From Sulfuriroseicoccus oceanibius (GTDB lineage: Bacteria; Verrucomicrobiota; Verrucomicrobiia; Verrucomicrobiales; SLCJ01): a stretch of DNA of 64,000 nucleotides. The stretch covers positions 744,001 to 808,000 of the forward strand of contig NZ_CP066776.1 of assembly GCF_010681825.2 (NCBI RefSeq), written 5' to 3'. How positions within the stretch are numbered: the stretch's first letter is position 1; each line of letters opens with the position of its first letter. Of this stretch, positions 43,939-54,493 are shown piece by piece. Position numbers and translations under genes: made by a program. The notes below the pieces were generated by a model. It was given only the letters and a program-made list of their open reading frames with translations, made no database searches and was not told the DNA's origin.

Positions 43939-46622
43939 GGTGCGGGTGAGTTGATGTGGAAGTGGCGCAGGTAGCTCAGGGCGAAACCGAGCACGGTGAG
44001 CATGACGCCGAGGTCAAAGAGCAAAGGCGTGCCGAGGTGGAGGTCTCCCCAGTGCAGCCAGAGGCCGGTGAAGAAGGGCTTGCCGACGGTGGTAGGCAGC
44101 AATGCCGAGAGCAGAGCGACGGCGAGTCCGCTGACCAGCAGGCGGAACGAGAGACGGCGCATTTTGTCCGGAGTAAATCCGGGACGCGACACTAGCAGCG
44201 CCAGGCCGATCGAGGCGGCGAGCATCAGAGCGGCGATGAATCCGCCGCCTGGTGCGTTGTGGCCGCGCCAGAAGATCCACAGAGCGGTGGGCACGAGGAT
44301 GGTGATCAGCACAGGGCATGCGGTGGAAGTCCATGGGGAGTCCACGTTGTCCGGCAGCGGGGCGCGGCGGCGCGCTGCACCGAGCGATACGCCGACGCCC
44401 ATCGCGGCGATGGCGAGCACGACGATCTCACCGAGGGTATCGAGCGCACGGAAGTCGACGAGGATGACGTTGACGACGTTGGCGCCGAAGGCATCGGATT
44501 TGCTGTGCTTGAGGTAGTAATCGGAGACGGGATGGTCCCATTCGACCGCCATTGCCTTGAGGATGAGCAATGTGACCAACAGCGTGGCCCCAGCACCTGC
44601 CGCAAAGCGGATGAAGTTCGGCACGCCCTGACGGCGAACCGGTTTGGCTTTCAACAGCACACCGGTGATCAGGAAGATGATCAGCGTTTCCGCCAGCAGC
44701 TGGGTCAGGGCCAGGTCCGGAGCGCTGAGCCACAGGAAGAGGAAGGCGATGAGCAGTCCGACAAAGCCGAGCGACACCAGGATGAGTAGTGGCCGGTCGG
44801 TGTAGGCTGCGATGATGGCGGCTGCTGCGAGTGCCGGAGCCAGGAAGATAAAGAGCACGGTGTGCTCGGTCTGGAAGTTGTCGAAGTCAGGCCAGCTGGC
44901 GACATCGATCGACGCGAGTGAAAGCGCGCCGATGGCGAAGATCATGAGAGCCAGATGGGATGAGAGGGCGCCCTTTTCCAACAACTTGCCGCAGGTTTTG
45001 CCACCGCGGGCGATGGCTTCGACGACGACGTAGTAGAGCGCTTCGATCTGCGAGCCCGGTGCGGTGCCGTTTGGATCGGTTTTGCGTCCCCACAGGAGGG
45101 TGGCGATGGCACCGGTGGCGAGTGCGCCCATGCCGAGCGCGAGGGCAGGGGTCCAGCCGTGCCACAATGAGTAGCCATAGCTGGACTCGCCGCTCAGGGC
45201 CGTGGCGGCCGGGCCGAAGAAGGCGTGGTTGGCCCATCCGTGGAATGCCATCAGGAGCAGCACCCAGACTGCGGGCAGTGCGGTGGCAATGGCCAGCGGT
45301 GCGGGCGCCATCTGGCGGCGGGTGGCAACGTGGTCGCGGGCGAGCAATGGCGCCAGTAGACGCAGGCCGATGAAGATCATGCCGGCGGCGGCAATGGCGG
45401 CGGCGATGGCGACGCCCGGTGAATCACTCCACAGCGCTTTGAGTTGGTATTCTTTGGCGAGGAAGCCAGGCAGTGGCGGGAACCCGATCAGCGACAGCAC
45501 CGAGATCACGATGACGGTGCCGGTGAGTGGGGCTCGGCGTGCGGCGCCGTGGAGTCCGCTCAGCTTGCGGGTGCCGAATTGCTTTTCCAAGTTGCCCGCC
45601 GAGAGGAAGAGCGGGGCTTTGTAAAGTGCGTGGGCGGTGAGGAAGATGACAAAGGCTTTCAGTGCGGCGGGTGTGCCGACGCCTGCCAGGACGGTGAGGA
45701 AGCCGAGTGCTGCCAGTGTGGTCGAGGCGAGGATGCTCTTCATGTCGTCCTCGCGCAGCGCGCGGTAGACGGAGCCGAGAACGGTGGCGAGACCGCAGAA
45801 GATCAGCAGCGGCGACCACCATGAGTGGGCGACAAAGAACGGAGCCAACACCGCCAGCAGGTAGACACCCGCTTTGACCATGGTGGCGGAGTGGAGGAAG
45901 GCGGAGACCGGAGTCGGGCCTGCCATGGCGTTCGGCAACCAGAAGTGGAATGGGAACTGGGCGGACTTGGTGAGCGCTCCCAGTACGACCAGCACGAGCG
46001 CTGCGGTGATTGTCGGCGAGTCGACGAGTGGAAGGTCGACCAACGCGGAGATGGTGGAGGCGCCCGTTTCGATTTGAACGAGAACGAAGCCGGCGAGCAT
46101 GGCGGCACCGCCGAAGAGCGTCACGAGCAATCCCTGGGCGGCCTTCTTGCGGCTGTCTTCTTTTTCATGATGGAAGCCAACGAGCAGGAACGACAACAGC
46201 GAGGTCGCTTCCCAGAACAGGAACAGCAGGTAGAAGTTGTCCGACCAGACCACGCCGACCATCGACGCGGTGAAAAGCAGCAGGCAGATCAGCAGGAACG
46301 GAAGCCGCTCGTGCTTCTTGAAATAGCCCGCGGCATACAGGTGAATGCTGGCACCGAGGGTGAAGATCAAAGCGGCGAACCACGCCGAGAAGCTGGTGAC
46401 ACGCAGCTCGATGTCCATTCCCAATTGCGGCAGCCACGGCAGGCTGAGCGATTGCTCGCCGCTTTGGGAAACGGTGATGAGCAAGGACACGGCAGCTGTG
46501 AGGAAGACAGCGGCAATGCCCCCACCGAACACGAGTGGGGCGCGTTTGACCAGATTGGGAGCGAACCCGATGATCAGAGCGAGGAGGACTGGAGCGGCCA
46601 GCCAGTAGAAGACGTCAATCAT
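43926..46622 (-). CDS. mrpA: Na+/H+ antiporter subunit MrpA fused to MrpB
   Basis: The 898-residue protein has a NuoL-like core (residues ~1-480; LWEATSLLSFLLVGFHHEKEDSRK, LPNAMAGPTPVSAFLHSATMVKAGVYLLAVL, LASTTLAALGFLTVLAGVG), a NuoJ-like DUF4040 region (~600-690; PDLALTQLLAETLIIFLITGVLL), and an MnhB domain (~760-895; LITILVPTALWIFWRGHNAPGGGFIAALMLAASIGLALL). There is no separate mrpB gene in the operon. The Mrp complex exchanges Na+ for H+ and gives Na+ and alkali tolerance. Confidence 0.96.
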   Translation of the reverse strand: MIDVFYWLAAPVLLALIIGFAPNLVKRAPLVFGGGIAAVFLTAAVSLLITVSQSGEQSLSLPWLPQLGMDIELRVTSFSAWFAALIFTLGASIHLYAAGYFKKHERLPFLLICLLLFTASMVGVVWSDNFYLLFLFWEATSLLSFLLVGFHHEKEDSRKKAAQGLLVTLFGGAAMLAGFVLVQIETGASTISALVDLPLVDSPTITAALVLVVLGALTKSAQFPFHFWLPNAMAGPTPVSAFLHSATMVKAGVYLLAVLAPFFVAHSWWSPLLIFCGLATVLGSVYRALREDDMKSILASTTLAALGFLTVLAGVGTPAALKAFVIFLTAHALYKAPLFLSAGNLEKQFGTRKLSGLHGAARRAPLTGTVIVISVLSLIGFPPLPGFLAKEYQLKALWSDSPGVAIAAAIAAAGMIFIGLRLLAPLLARDHVATRRQMAPAPLAIATALPAVWVLLLMAFHGWANHAFFGPAATALSGESSYGYSLWHGWTPALALGMGALATGAIATLLWGRKTDPNGTAPGSQIEALYYVVVEAIARGGKTCGKLLEKGALSSHLALMIFAIGALSLASIDVASWPDFDNFQTEHTVLFIFLAPALAAAAIIAAYTDRPLLILVSLGFVGLLIAFLFLWLSAPDLALTQLLAETLIIFLITGVLLKAKPVRRQGVPNFIRFAAGAGATLLVTLLILKAMAVEWDHPVSDYYLKHSKSDAFGANVVNVILVDFRALDTLGEIVVLAIAAMGVGVSLGAARRRAPLPDNVDSPWTSTACPVLITILVPTALWIFWRGHNAPGGGFIAALMLAASIGLALLVSRPGFTPDKMRRLSFRLLVSGLAVALLSALLPTTVGKPFFTGLWLHWGDLHLGTPLLFDLGVMLTVLGFALSYLRHFHINSPAPCKS

Positions 46623-46639
46623 GGTGAGAGATGGAGGAG

Positions 46640-47536
46640 TCAGTTGGACAGACCTAGAAGTTCACGGAGGAAGGCGAGGGACTTGTTCTTGCGTTTGACC
46701 ACCAGGATGGGGCGGTCGGATGAGCGGATGGCTTCGGTAGCGGCGCCCCCAAGCAAGGCGATGGACAAGGCATTGCGGCCGTAGGCGCCGATGACGATCA
46801 GGTCTGCTTCGAGTTGATCGGCTTCACGCACGATCTCGATACCCGGCAGAGGGTGTTCTTTGACGATGAGGTTCCACGCATCCGGAGTGGTGGCGTTTTC
46901 GTCGATGAATGTTTTGAGGTTGCCGTGAACGGTGTCGTGAATGGTATTGCGCAGGGACTCGACGGGGATGGCACGGGTGGCGCGGGATTCCACCGGTGTG
47001 TGCATCACGTGCAGGGCCTCGAGGATAGGGTCCCGTTTGGCGAGGCTGGCAAAGGCCTGGGTCCACTCCAGAGTGAGTTGGCTCATGTTGGAGAAATCGA
47101 CCGCCATGAGGATGTGTTGGAAATGCGGATCCACTCCGGGTGGGATGAGGAGCACCCCGATCGGGCTCTTGCGGGCGAGGCGCTCGGCGAAGATGCGGCT
47201 TTGGGCGTCTCCGATGGGGAGGACGAGCAGGTCGTAGTCGCCGGACGAGAGTTCGCTCAGCAGGTTTTTGAGCGGGTCGCCCATTAGAATGGAGACTTCT
47301 TTTGGTACGTCGGGAATGGCTCGGTCCGCTTCGGCGGCAAGGTCAGCGCGCTCGGACTCCAGGAATTCGTCCTCGGTGATCTCCGATGGGAACTCCGGCA
47401 GGAACTTCTCCTGGACGCGGACCAACGAGATCAGCTCAGGCTCGGAGCGCCAGGCGATGACATTGCACCAATTGAGGACACGCTCCGTCTGTGATTGATC
47501 GGGGCAATAGGCGAGGATTTTGTGGAAACGTTTCAT
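46640..47536 (-). CDS. Tandem universal stress protein
   Basis: The 298-residue protein has two Usp folds. The first (~1-145) opens MKRFHKILAYCPDQS and is degenerate; the second (~150-290) has VDFSNMSQLTLEWTQAFAS, LIVIGAYGRNALSIALLGGAATEAIRSSDRPILVVKRKN, with the G-x2-G-x9-G(S/T)-like nucleotide-binding order partly kept. It lies 17 nt upstream of mrpA and on the same strand, so is probably cotranscribed. Ligand unknown. ATG 47536 is chosen over an upstream extension. Confidence 0.88.
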   Translation of the reverse strand: MKRFHKILAYCPDQSQTERVLNWCNVIAWRSEPELISLVRVQEKFLPEFPSEITEDEFLESERADLAAEADRAIPDVPKEVSILMGDPLKNLLSELSSGDYDLLVLPIGDAQSRIFAERLARKSPIGVLLIPPGVDPHFQHILMAVDFSNMSQLTLEWTQAFASLAKRDPILEALHVMHTPVESRATRAIPVESLRNTIHDTVHGNLKTFIDENATTPDAWNLIVKEHPLPGIEIVREADQLEADLIVIGAYGRNALSIALLGGAATEAIRSSDRPILVVKRKNKSLAFLRELLGLSN

Positions 47537-47690
47537 TGATGCTGGGGGCGTGTTAATCGGCACGCGCTGTGAAATGCGCGCAATAAAAATCATGAGTTGG
47601 TCGAAATCGTCGATCGGCATCCCGGCGCTGGCGTGCGCTGGATGCGGTCAGATGATTCGGAAGGAGGGCCGGAGAGGTGTCGGATGAGGT

Positions 47691-48020
47691 CTACTTGGTG
47701 TCCTCATCGGGCACCGGAGAGAACTTCTCCCCCCGTAAAACCTCTACGTCGGTAAGCCATGCCACCACGGCGTAATGATCGAAGTATTTCTCTGAAATCA
47801 GGTCCATGACCCTGCGGCCTACGGCGTCGGTGACAATGGTTTCGATCTTCAAGTTAGGTCCTTCCCAGTGGCTGGCGTTGATTCCGCGTGAGCCCTCGCC
47901 ATCGGCGCGGGTGATGGTGAACCCGCGGACTCCCTGTTGTTTGAGCAGCTCGGTGATTTGGTCTTTGAGGAGGCCTTCGGTGACGATGGTCACAAGTTTC
48001 ATGGGGGTGGTCGTTGCCAT
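47691..48020 (-). CDS. sbtB: SbtB-like PII family protein
   Basis: The 109-residue protein has the PII ferredoxin-like fold: MKLVTIVTEGLLKDQITELLKQQGVRGFTITRADGEGSRGINASHWEGPNLKIETIVTDAVGRRVMDLISEKYFDHYAVVAWLTDVEVLRGEKF. Its ATG is 2 nt after the sbtA stop region, so it is the SbtB partner. In cyanobacteria SbtB binds adenyl nucleotides, including cAMP, and controls SbtA. Here the C-terminal CGPEGC redox loop is absent; the tail is SPVPDEDTK. ATG 48002 is an alternative start. Confidence 0.88.
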   Translation of the reverse strand: MATTTPMKLVTIVTEGLLKDQITELLKQQGVRGFTITRADGEGSRGINASHWEGPNLKIETIVTDAVGRRVMDLISEKYFDHYAVVAWLTDVEVLRGEKFSPVPDEDTK

Positions 48021-48022
48021 AA

Positions 48023-48970
48023 TCAGCTGGTCAGTTGAGCGAGTTTGAGGAAGAGAGGGATGCCGATGGCCAGGTTGAACGGGAATGTAACACCCAGCGC
48101 CATCGTGAGGTAAATCCCTGGGCTCGCTTTTGGCAAGGCGATACGGACCGCTGCCGGAGCGGCAATGTACGAGGCACTCGCCACCATGGCACCGAAGACG
48201 GCGGCACTGCCGGTGCTCATGCCGATGTAGGTGGCTGCGGTGGTGGCGATGGTGCCGTGCAGGGTAGGGAGCAAGCATCCGGTGAGGACCAGACGCCAGC
48301 CGGCTTGTGCCAGGTCGCGGAAGCGGCTCGCCGCGACGATTCCCAGCTCGAGCAGGAACAGGAAGAGCACGCCTTTGAAGGGATCGATGAAGAATGGAGC
48401 GATGGTGGAAACCTTCTCCGCACCGCAGACGGTGCCGATGATCAGGCCGCCGAGCATGAGGAAGATGCTCTTACCGGTGAGCACTTCGTGCAGAGCGGAC
48501 TTGATGCCGCCGGACTGGCTTTGGCGAGCCAGCAGCAGACCGACGATGATGCCAGGAACCTCGAGGACGGCGACGAGGGCCGGCAGGTAACCTGCCGCCG
48601 GGATATCGGAGTGTTTTACCGCTTCGATGGCGGCGACGAAGGTGACTGCGGAGACCGATCCGTAGTGTGCCGCGGTGGCTGCGGCGTCGATGCGGCCGAG
48701 TTTGCCCAGTTTGCGCAACAGGATGAAGGCTGAGAAGGGAGTGAGCACGCCAAGCGCCAGTGTCAGCAGCACGGGGCCTACGAGTTCGGCAGGCGGGGTC
48801 TGGGAAAGTGCGACGCCGCCTTTGAGGCCAATGGCGAGCAGGAGGTAGATCGAAAGGCCCTGGTAGATTGCGCTGGGGATCTCCAGGTCACTGCGCACCA
48901 TGCGGGCGATAATGCCTAGGAGGAAGGCCAGCACGACCGGCGAGACGAGGTTTTGAATGAGAAGTTCCAT
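48023..48970 (-). CDS. sbtA: Sodium-dependent bicarbonate transporter SbtA
   Basis: The 315-residue membrane protein has ~10 helices in an inverted repeat: LAFLLGIIARMVRSDLEIPSAIYQGLSIYLLLAIGLKGGVAL, AAHYGSVSAVTFVAA, and the second half FLFLLELGIVAASRFRDL, ATYIGMSTGSAAVFGAMVASASYIAAPAAVRIALP. These are the SbtA (DUF897) hallmarks, with Ser/Gly-rich discontinuous helices for Na+ and bicarbonate. It is followed immediately by the PII partner, then Usp and mrp. ATG 48970 begins MELLIQNLVSPV. Confidence 0.95.
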   Translation of the reverse strand: MELLIQNLVSPVVLAFLLGIIARMVRSDLEIPSAIYQGLSIYLLLAIGLKGGVALSQTPPAELVGPVLLTLALGVLTPFSAFILLRKLGKLGRIDAAATAAHYGSVSAVTFVAAIEAVKHSDIPAAGYLPALVAVLEVPGIIVGLLLARQSQSGGIKSALHEVLTGKSIFLMLGGLIIGTVCGAEKVSTIAPFFIDPFKGVLFLFLLELGIVAASRFRDLAQAGWRLVLTGCLLPTLHGTIATTAATYIGMSTGSAAVFGAMVASASYIAAPAAVRIALPKASPGIYLTMALGVTFPFNLAIGIPLFLKLAQLTS

Positions 48971-49275
48971 GGTGCGATCGTTCGGGTGATTCCCTGGCGG
49001 CGGGATTGTGTGCATTCCTTCGCACGTCTTGGAAGACGTGCAACCGATCGCACGGGAAAATCTGCGCGGATTCTCAGGTGTGGGAGAAGAGGAGTGATGG
49101 GCGGAGCCTCTCGGTCGGGTGAGAGCGGTCGCTGTGCTCAGCTCTTTGGGAGTCGACGGGGACGTCGAACCTCCATGGCGCGGGATCGAGACCTGGTTTT
49201 CCTTAACCGATCAAACCTGGGCCTGGCATTTGGTAGCCGCGAAGGTGAGGCTGCTGGCCAAAGCGGCAGGGCGAG
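48971..49275. other. Region upstream of sbtA
   Basis: Contains CACGTCTTGGAAGACGTG (49024, a perfect hairpin) and GTCGACGGGGACGTCGA (49152), a hairpin-family member, followed by CCTCCATGG. The sbtA promoter should be in its first part. No gene is seen. Confidence 0.5.
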
Positions 49276-49411
49276 TTGGGCCGCAAATGGTTCTGCGGCC
49301 ACTGTCCTGCGGTGTTGATGTACTCCAGCGACGGTTAGAACTCGCTGGGCCGTGAGTGAATCGACGAGCCAGCGTGGTTGCTACAGCCCTGCGGGATTTG
49401 TTATGCCCAGG
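49276..49411 (+). repeat. 136-bp direct repeat R, left of orphan gene B
   Basis: Nearly identical to 49971-50104: TGGTTCTGCGGCCAC, CTGCGGTGTTGATGTACTCC and a hairpin CCAGCGA...GTTAGAAC...TCGCTGG in both. The pair brackets the gene at 49522. Confidence 0.88.
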
Positions 49412-49465
49412 TGAAATGGATTGCCGATGAGCTGGCGGGGGGGGCAGAGTGTCTCGGATGGGTAG
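49411..49465 (+). repeat. 54-nt cassette-leader element, copy B
   Basis: GTGAAATGGATTGCCGATGA then a variant GGCAGAGTGTCTCGGATG, ending GGTAG. It directly follows repeat R, 56 nt before the orphan gene start. Confidence 0.8.
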
Positions 49466-49521
49466 TACCTCCTCTTGCAATGATTGGAGCAAGAAGCCTT
49501 AATTACGAGTTGGATCTTATT

Positions 49522-49953
49522 ATGAAAGCGCATCTCATATTCATATTTTCTTTATTGATGGCTGTTTTTTCTTGCTTGTGTTGTTCGGCTTATGCGGAAG
49601 AACCTAAGGGGGGCGTTGAGGTCTTACGTTCAGAAAACCTAGAAAAGTTGTTGGTCGAAGTCGTGTCTCGAGAAGGGCGTTTAGTAGATATAGAACCTGC
49701 CGAAACGAAACATCTCTGTCGTCCGTTCGCGTTCACTAAAGGCCATTTCCCAGCAGACGTTGTTCGGGATGAAATATCCTATTATCTTACGTTTTTCAGT
49801 GAGGTCGGGCTTACTTCGGTGGATTTGCCTTTACTCGTTCAAAAGCTCAGTCCGCGATTTGAAGCTGGTGTATTGACTGACTCTGAAGCTCTATTGCTAT
49901 TGCGTGTTTGTCGGTTAACGGTAGATGAAGTCTCTAAGCAGTTAGAAGAATGA
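49522..49953 (+). CDS. AT-rich orphan exported protein B
   Basis: The 143-residue product has a signal peptide (MKAHLIFIFSLLMAVFSCLCCSAYA). The mature part (VEVLRSENLEKLLVEVVSREGRLVDIEPAE) has no family I know. The sequence is AT-rich against its surroundings, preceded by repeat R and the 54-nt element and followed 18 nt after the stop by repeat R'. ATG 49522 is the signal-peptide start; the upstream extension reads through the repeat. It may be a mobile cassette gene. Confidence 0.65.
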   Translation: MKAHLIFIFSLLMAVFSCLCCSAYAEEPKGGVEVLRSENLEKLLVEVVSREGRLVDIEPAETKHLCRPFAFTKGHFPADVVRDEISYYLTFFSEVGLTSVDLPLLVQKLSPRFEAGVLTDSEALLLLRVCRLTVDEVSKQLEE

Positions 49954-49970
49954 CGTGGCGGCGGAAGGTA

Positions 49971-50104
49971 TTGGGCGCAGATGGTTCTGCGGCCACCGTC
50001 CTGCGGTGTTGATGTACTCCAGCGACGGTTAGAACTCGCTGTGCCGTGAGTGAAACGACGAGCTCGCGTGGTTGCTGAAGCCGTGCGGGGGGGGCGTGCC
50101 CAGA
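49971..50104 (+). repeat. ~134-bp direct repeat R', right of orphan gene B
   Basis: Second copy of the 49276-49411 repeat, beginning 18 nt after the stop of orphan gene B. It then continues through ~65 bp of unrelated sequence to the next 54-nt element. Confidence 0.88.
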
Positions 50105-50170
50105 AGGTGTGGTGATTCGGGCGAAGCCGCGTGGAATCGGTTTATTTGAGGGAGAATTGGCGGAGGCGGG

Positions 50171-50224
50171 CTGAAATGGATTGCCGATGAGTTGTCGGGT
50201 GTGCAGAGTATCGCGGATGGTTAG
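50171..50224 (+). repeat. 54-nt cassette-leader element, copy C
   Basis: CTGAAATGGATTGCCGATGA then GTCGGGTGTGCAGAGTATCG, ending GGATGGTTAG. Similarity to copy A stops exactly at GTTAG. The orphan lipoprotein gene starts 28 nt later. Confidence 0.82.
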
Positions 50225-50252
50225 AAATGATGCGTGTCCCGGTTCACTACAC

Positions 50253-50603
50253 ATGTTACAAAGAATAGTTGTCTGTGCCGTGGCTTTGTGGCTGGTTTCT
50301 TGCGGCAGTATTACGAGGGACAGGGAGCTCAAGGTCAATGAGCTAGAAGTCAGGGAACTGATAAGTATTGGTGACGATATCTTTGAAGCTAGGAATATTC
50401 TTGAGGAGCATGGGTTTAAGATCAGCTATGGGCCAAAGTTCCCAACGGATAGCAGGTCGTACTATCAAATGATAATCGACTATGGCCTTCACCCAACAGG
50501 TTGGGAAAAAATGAAACTTGCCGCAGGAAGACCAGGTGTGAATAAGCCAATTTGGGGAGAGGTTCGAGCAGATCCTTCTGGGAGAATTACAAGCATTAGG
50601 TAG
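50253..50603 (+). CDS. AT-rich orphan lipoprotein C
   Basis: The 116-residue product starts MLQRIVVCAVALWLVSCGSI; the lipobox LVSC (Cys17) predicts a lipoprotein. The mature part (ELEVRELISIGDDIFEARNILEEHGFKISYGPKF) resembles small 'DIFEARNILEEHGF'-type exported proteins that are common in Verrucomicrobia and Planctomycetes cassettes, but no named family is claimed. AT-rich, and preceded by the 54-nt element as are the genes at 7362 and 49522. Confidence 0.68.
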   Translation: MLQRIVVCAVALWLVSCGSITRDRELKVNELEVRELISIGDDIFEARNILEEHGFKISYGPKFPTDSRSYYQMIIDYGLHPTGWEKMKLAAGRPGVNKPIWGEVRADPSGRITSIR

Positions 50604-50969
50604 CGTGAATGAAATGATCTCCCTGCTCACAGAACTGCGTCAGGCGCGAAACCTCAAATCCCCGGCAAAAACCGCGTCGGGGTCTTCGGACATATAAAAC
50701 CTGGACAGTCATTTTCTGGGATCTGACGAGCGGGGAGGTTGAGGCAGGATGGTGGTGTTGGCGGGGGCTCAGTGGCGGCCTGCGGGCTCGGTTCGACGGT
50801 GTGGCTTGGCCTGCTTAGGATTGGCGGTGTGACATAGGGCTGAAGCCCTGTGCTTTGATCCAGCCTCCCTTCAGGAGTGCATGGGGGGGCGGAAAGAAGA
50901 TCAGGAGGGGCGTTTTCGAGGTTTATCGGGTGGTTGGATCGCCTATTCAGGGCTCGGTGACGGGGGAGG

Positions 50970-51020
50970 TGTCACCCCATGCCGTTGGCATGGGCTGTGT
51001 TGGGACGCACCTCCGGTGCT
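50970..51020 (+). repeat. Half copy of the 21355 inverted-repeat element
   Basis: CCCATGCCGTTGGCATGGG forms a hairpin as at 21414-21432, and is followed by CTGTGTTGGGACGCACCTCC and GGTGCTG, closely like the 21430-21456 sequence. Confidence 0.7.
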
Positions 51021-51176
51021 GGGCGGTGGGCGGCAAATTCTGACGCGTATAAATCCGCTTCGGGCGTGACTGGCGTTTTGAGAAGCTGATGACGATTTCG
51101 GGACGCATGATTTGTGGTCAGGAAGGTCGGAGATCCGGTCGCCATCGAGGTCATTCGCTTTCGGCACACAAAAAAA

Positions 51177-51215
51177 AGCCACCCCGTTGCAGGCGGGTGC
51201 TGCAACGGGGTGGCT
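51177..51215 (-). terminator. Terminator of leuS
   Basis: AGCCACCCCGTTGCAG (51177-51192) pairs perfectly with CTGCAACGGGGTGGCT (51200-51215). On the minus strand the stem is followed by a run of eight T. Confidence 0.95.
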
Positions 51216-51234
51216 GGAATGAGCGGTCTGTGAC

Positions 51235-53799
<2,565 letters not shown>

Positions 53800-53867
53800 G
53801 GTGAAATAGGTAGCGCGAGAAACCCCAAGGGCAAGAACCACCTGCGCATCAGCCGCAGATTGGTTGG

Positions 53868-54238
53868 ATTGGGGGGGGAATATGGGTTTCACGAGGAGGG
53901 AGGGGAGTCCGCAGATGGGGGGGATGAGAGAGGATGGTTTGAATCCGCAGATGATGGGGATGGCGCGGATTTGGGCTCACGCAGAGACGCTAAGACGCAG
54001 AGGTGGAAGGATTTTGGGAGTGCGGTGAGAATCACCGCTTTGGCATTTGGTGGAGGTGGCGGGGTGCGCACTCTGGTTGAATTGGGGGGATATGGGTTTC
54101 ACGCGGAAGGATGGGAGTCCGCAGATGGGTAGGATGAGAGAGGATGGTTTGAGTCCGCAGATGATGGGGATGGCGCGGATTTGGGCTCACGCAGAGACGC
54201 TAAGACGCAGAGGTGGATGGATTTTGGGAGTGCGGTGT
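53868..54238 (+). repeat. ~160-bp direct repeat, two copies 210 bp apart
   Basis: Copies at 53868-54028 and 54078-54238 share ATGATGGGGATGGCGCGGAT, then CACGCAGAGACGCTAAGACG and GATTTTGGGAGTGCGGTG, with few changes. Confidence 0.9.
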
Positions 54239-54244
54239 CCGGTC

Positions 54245-54395
54245 GTTGGGGGAGGGGGCCATCGGGAGGCGTCGTGCGCTTCGGTGGGGCCGCACGCTCG
54301 GCCGAGGGTGGGGTGCGGTTTTCCTGGGGGCGCGCTCGCCGGAGGCTCGCTGACCCCAGGCTGTTATGAGATTCGCCTTCAGCGAGGGATTTGCG
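54245..54395 (+). repeat. ~150-bp dispersed repeat (CACGCTCGGCCGG family), copy 3
   Basis: Matches 38160-38310 in order: CCATCGGGAGG, CGCACGCTCGGCCGA, CGCTCGCCGGAGGCTCGCTG, GGCTGTTATGAGA. Contains the inverted repeat CCTGGGG...CCCCAGG. Confidence 0.85.
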
Positions 54396-54493
54396 GCGCC
54401 GAGGCTTGGCGTTGTAAGCGAAGTCTCTACGGACTGATCAATTAGATCTCGACCGATCGGTTTCAGCCGATAAGCATTGCCGGAGTGAATACA

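Larger units (their letters stand above)
50604..51234. other. Repeat-rich intergenic region
   Basis: Contains a hairpin CATAGGGCTGAAGCCCTGTG (50835) shared with 35030 and 35290, and the half copy of the inverted-repeat element at 50970-51020. No gene is seen. Confidence 0.5.
53800..54493. other. Repeat-rich intergenic region
   Basis: 694 bp consisting mainly of the 210-bp-offset direct repeat (53868-54238) and the dispersed repeat at 54245. No real gene is seen. Confidence 0.6.

Noticed and set aside
48021-48278. Longer N-terminus for the PII-like protein
   Set aside because: The extension is Arg/His-rich antisense-type sequence inside sbtA; the PII fold starts at 48020 or 48002.
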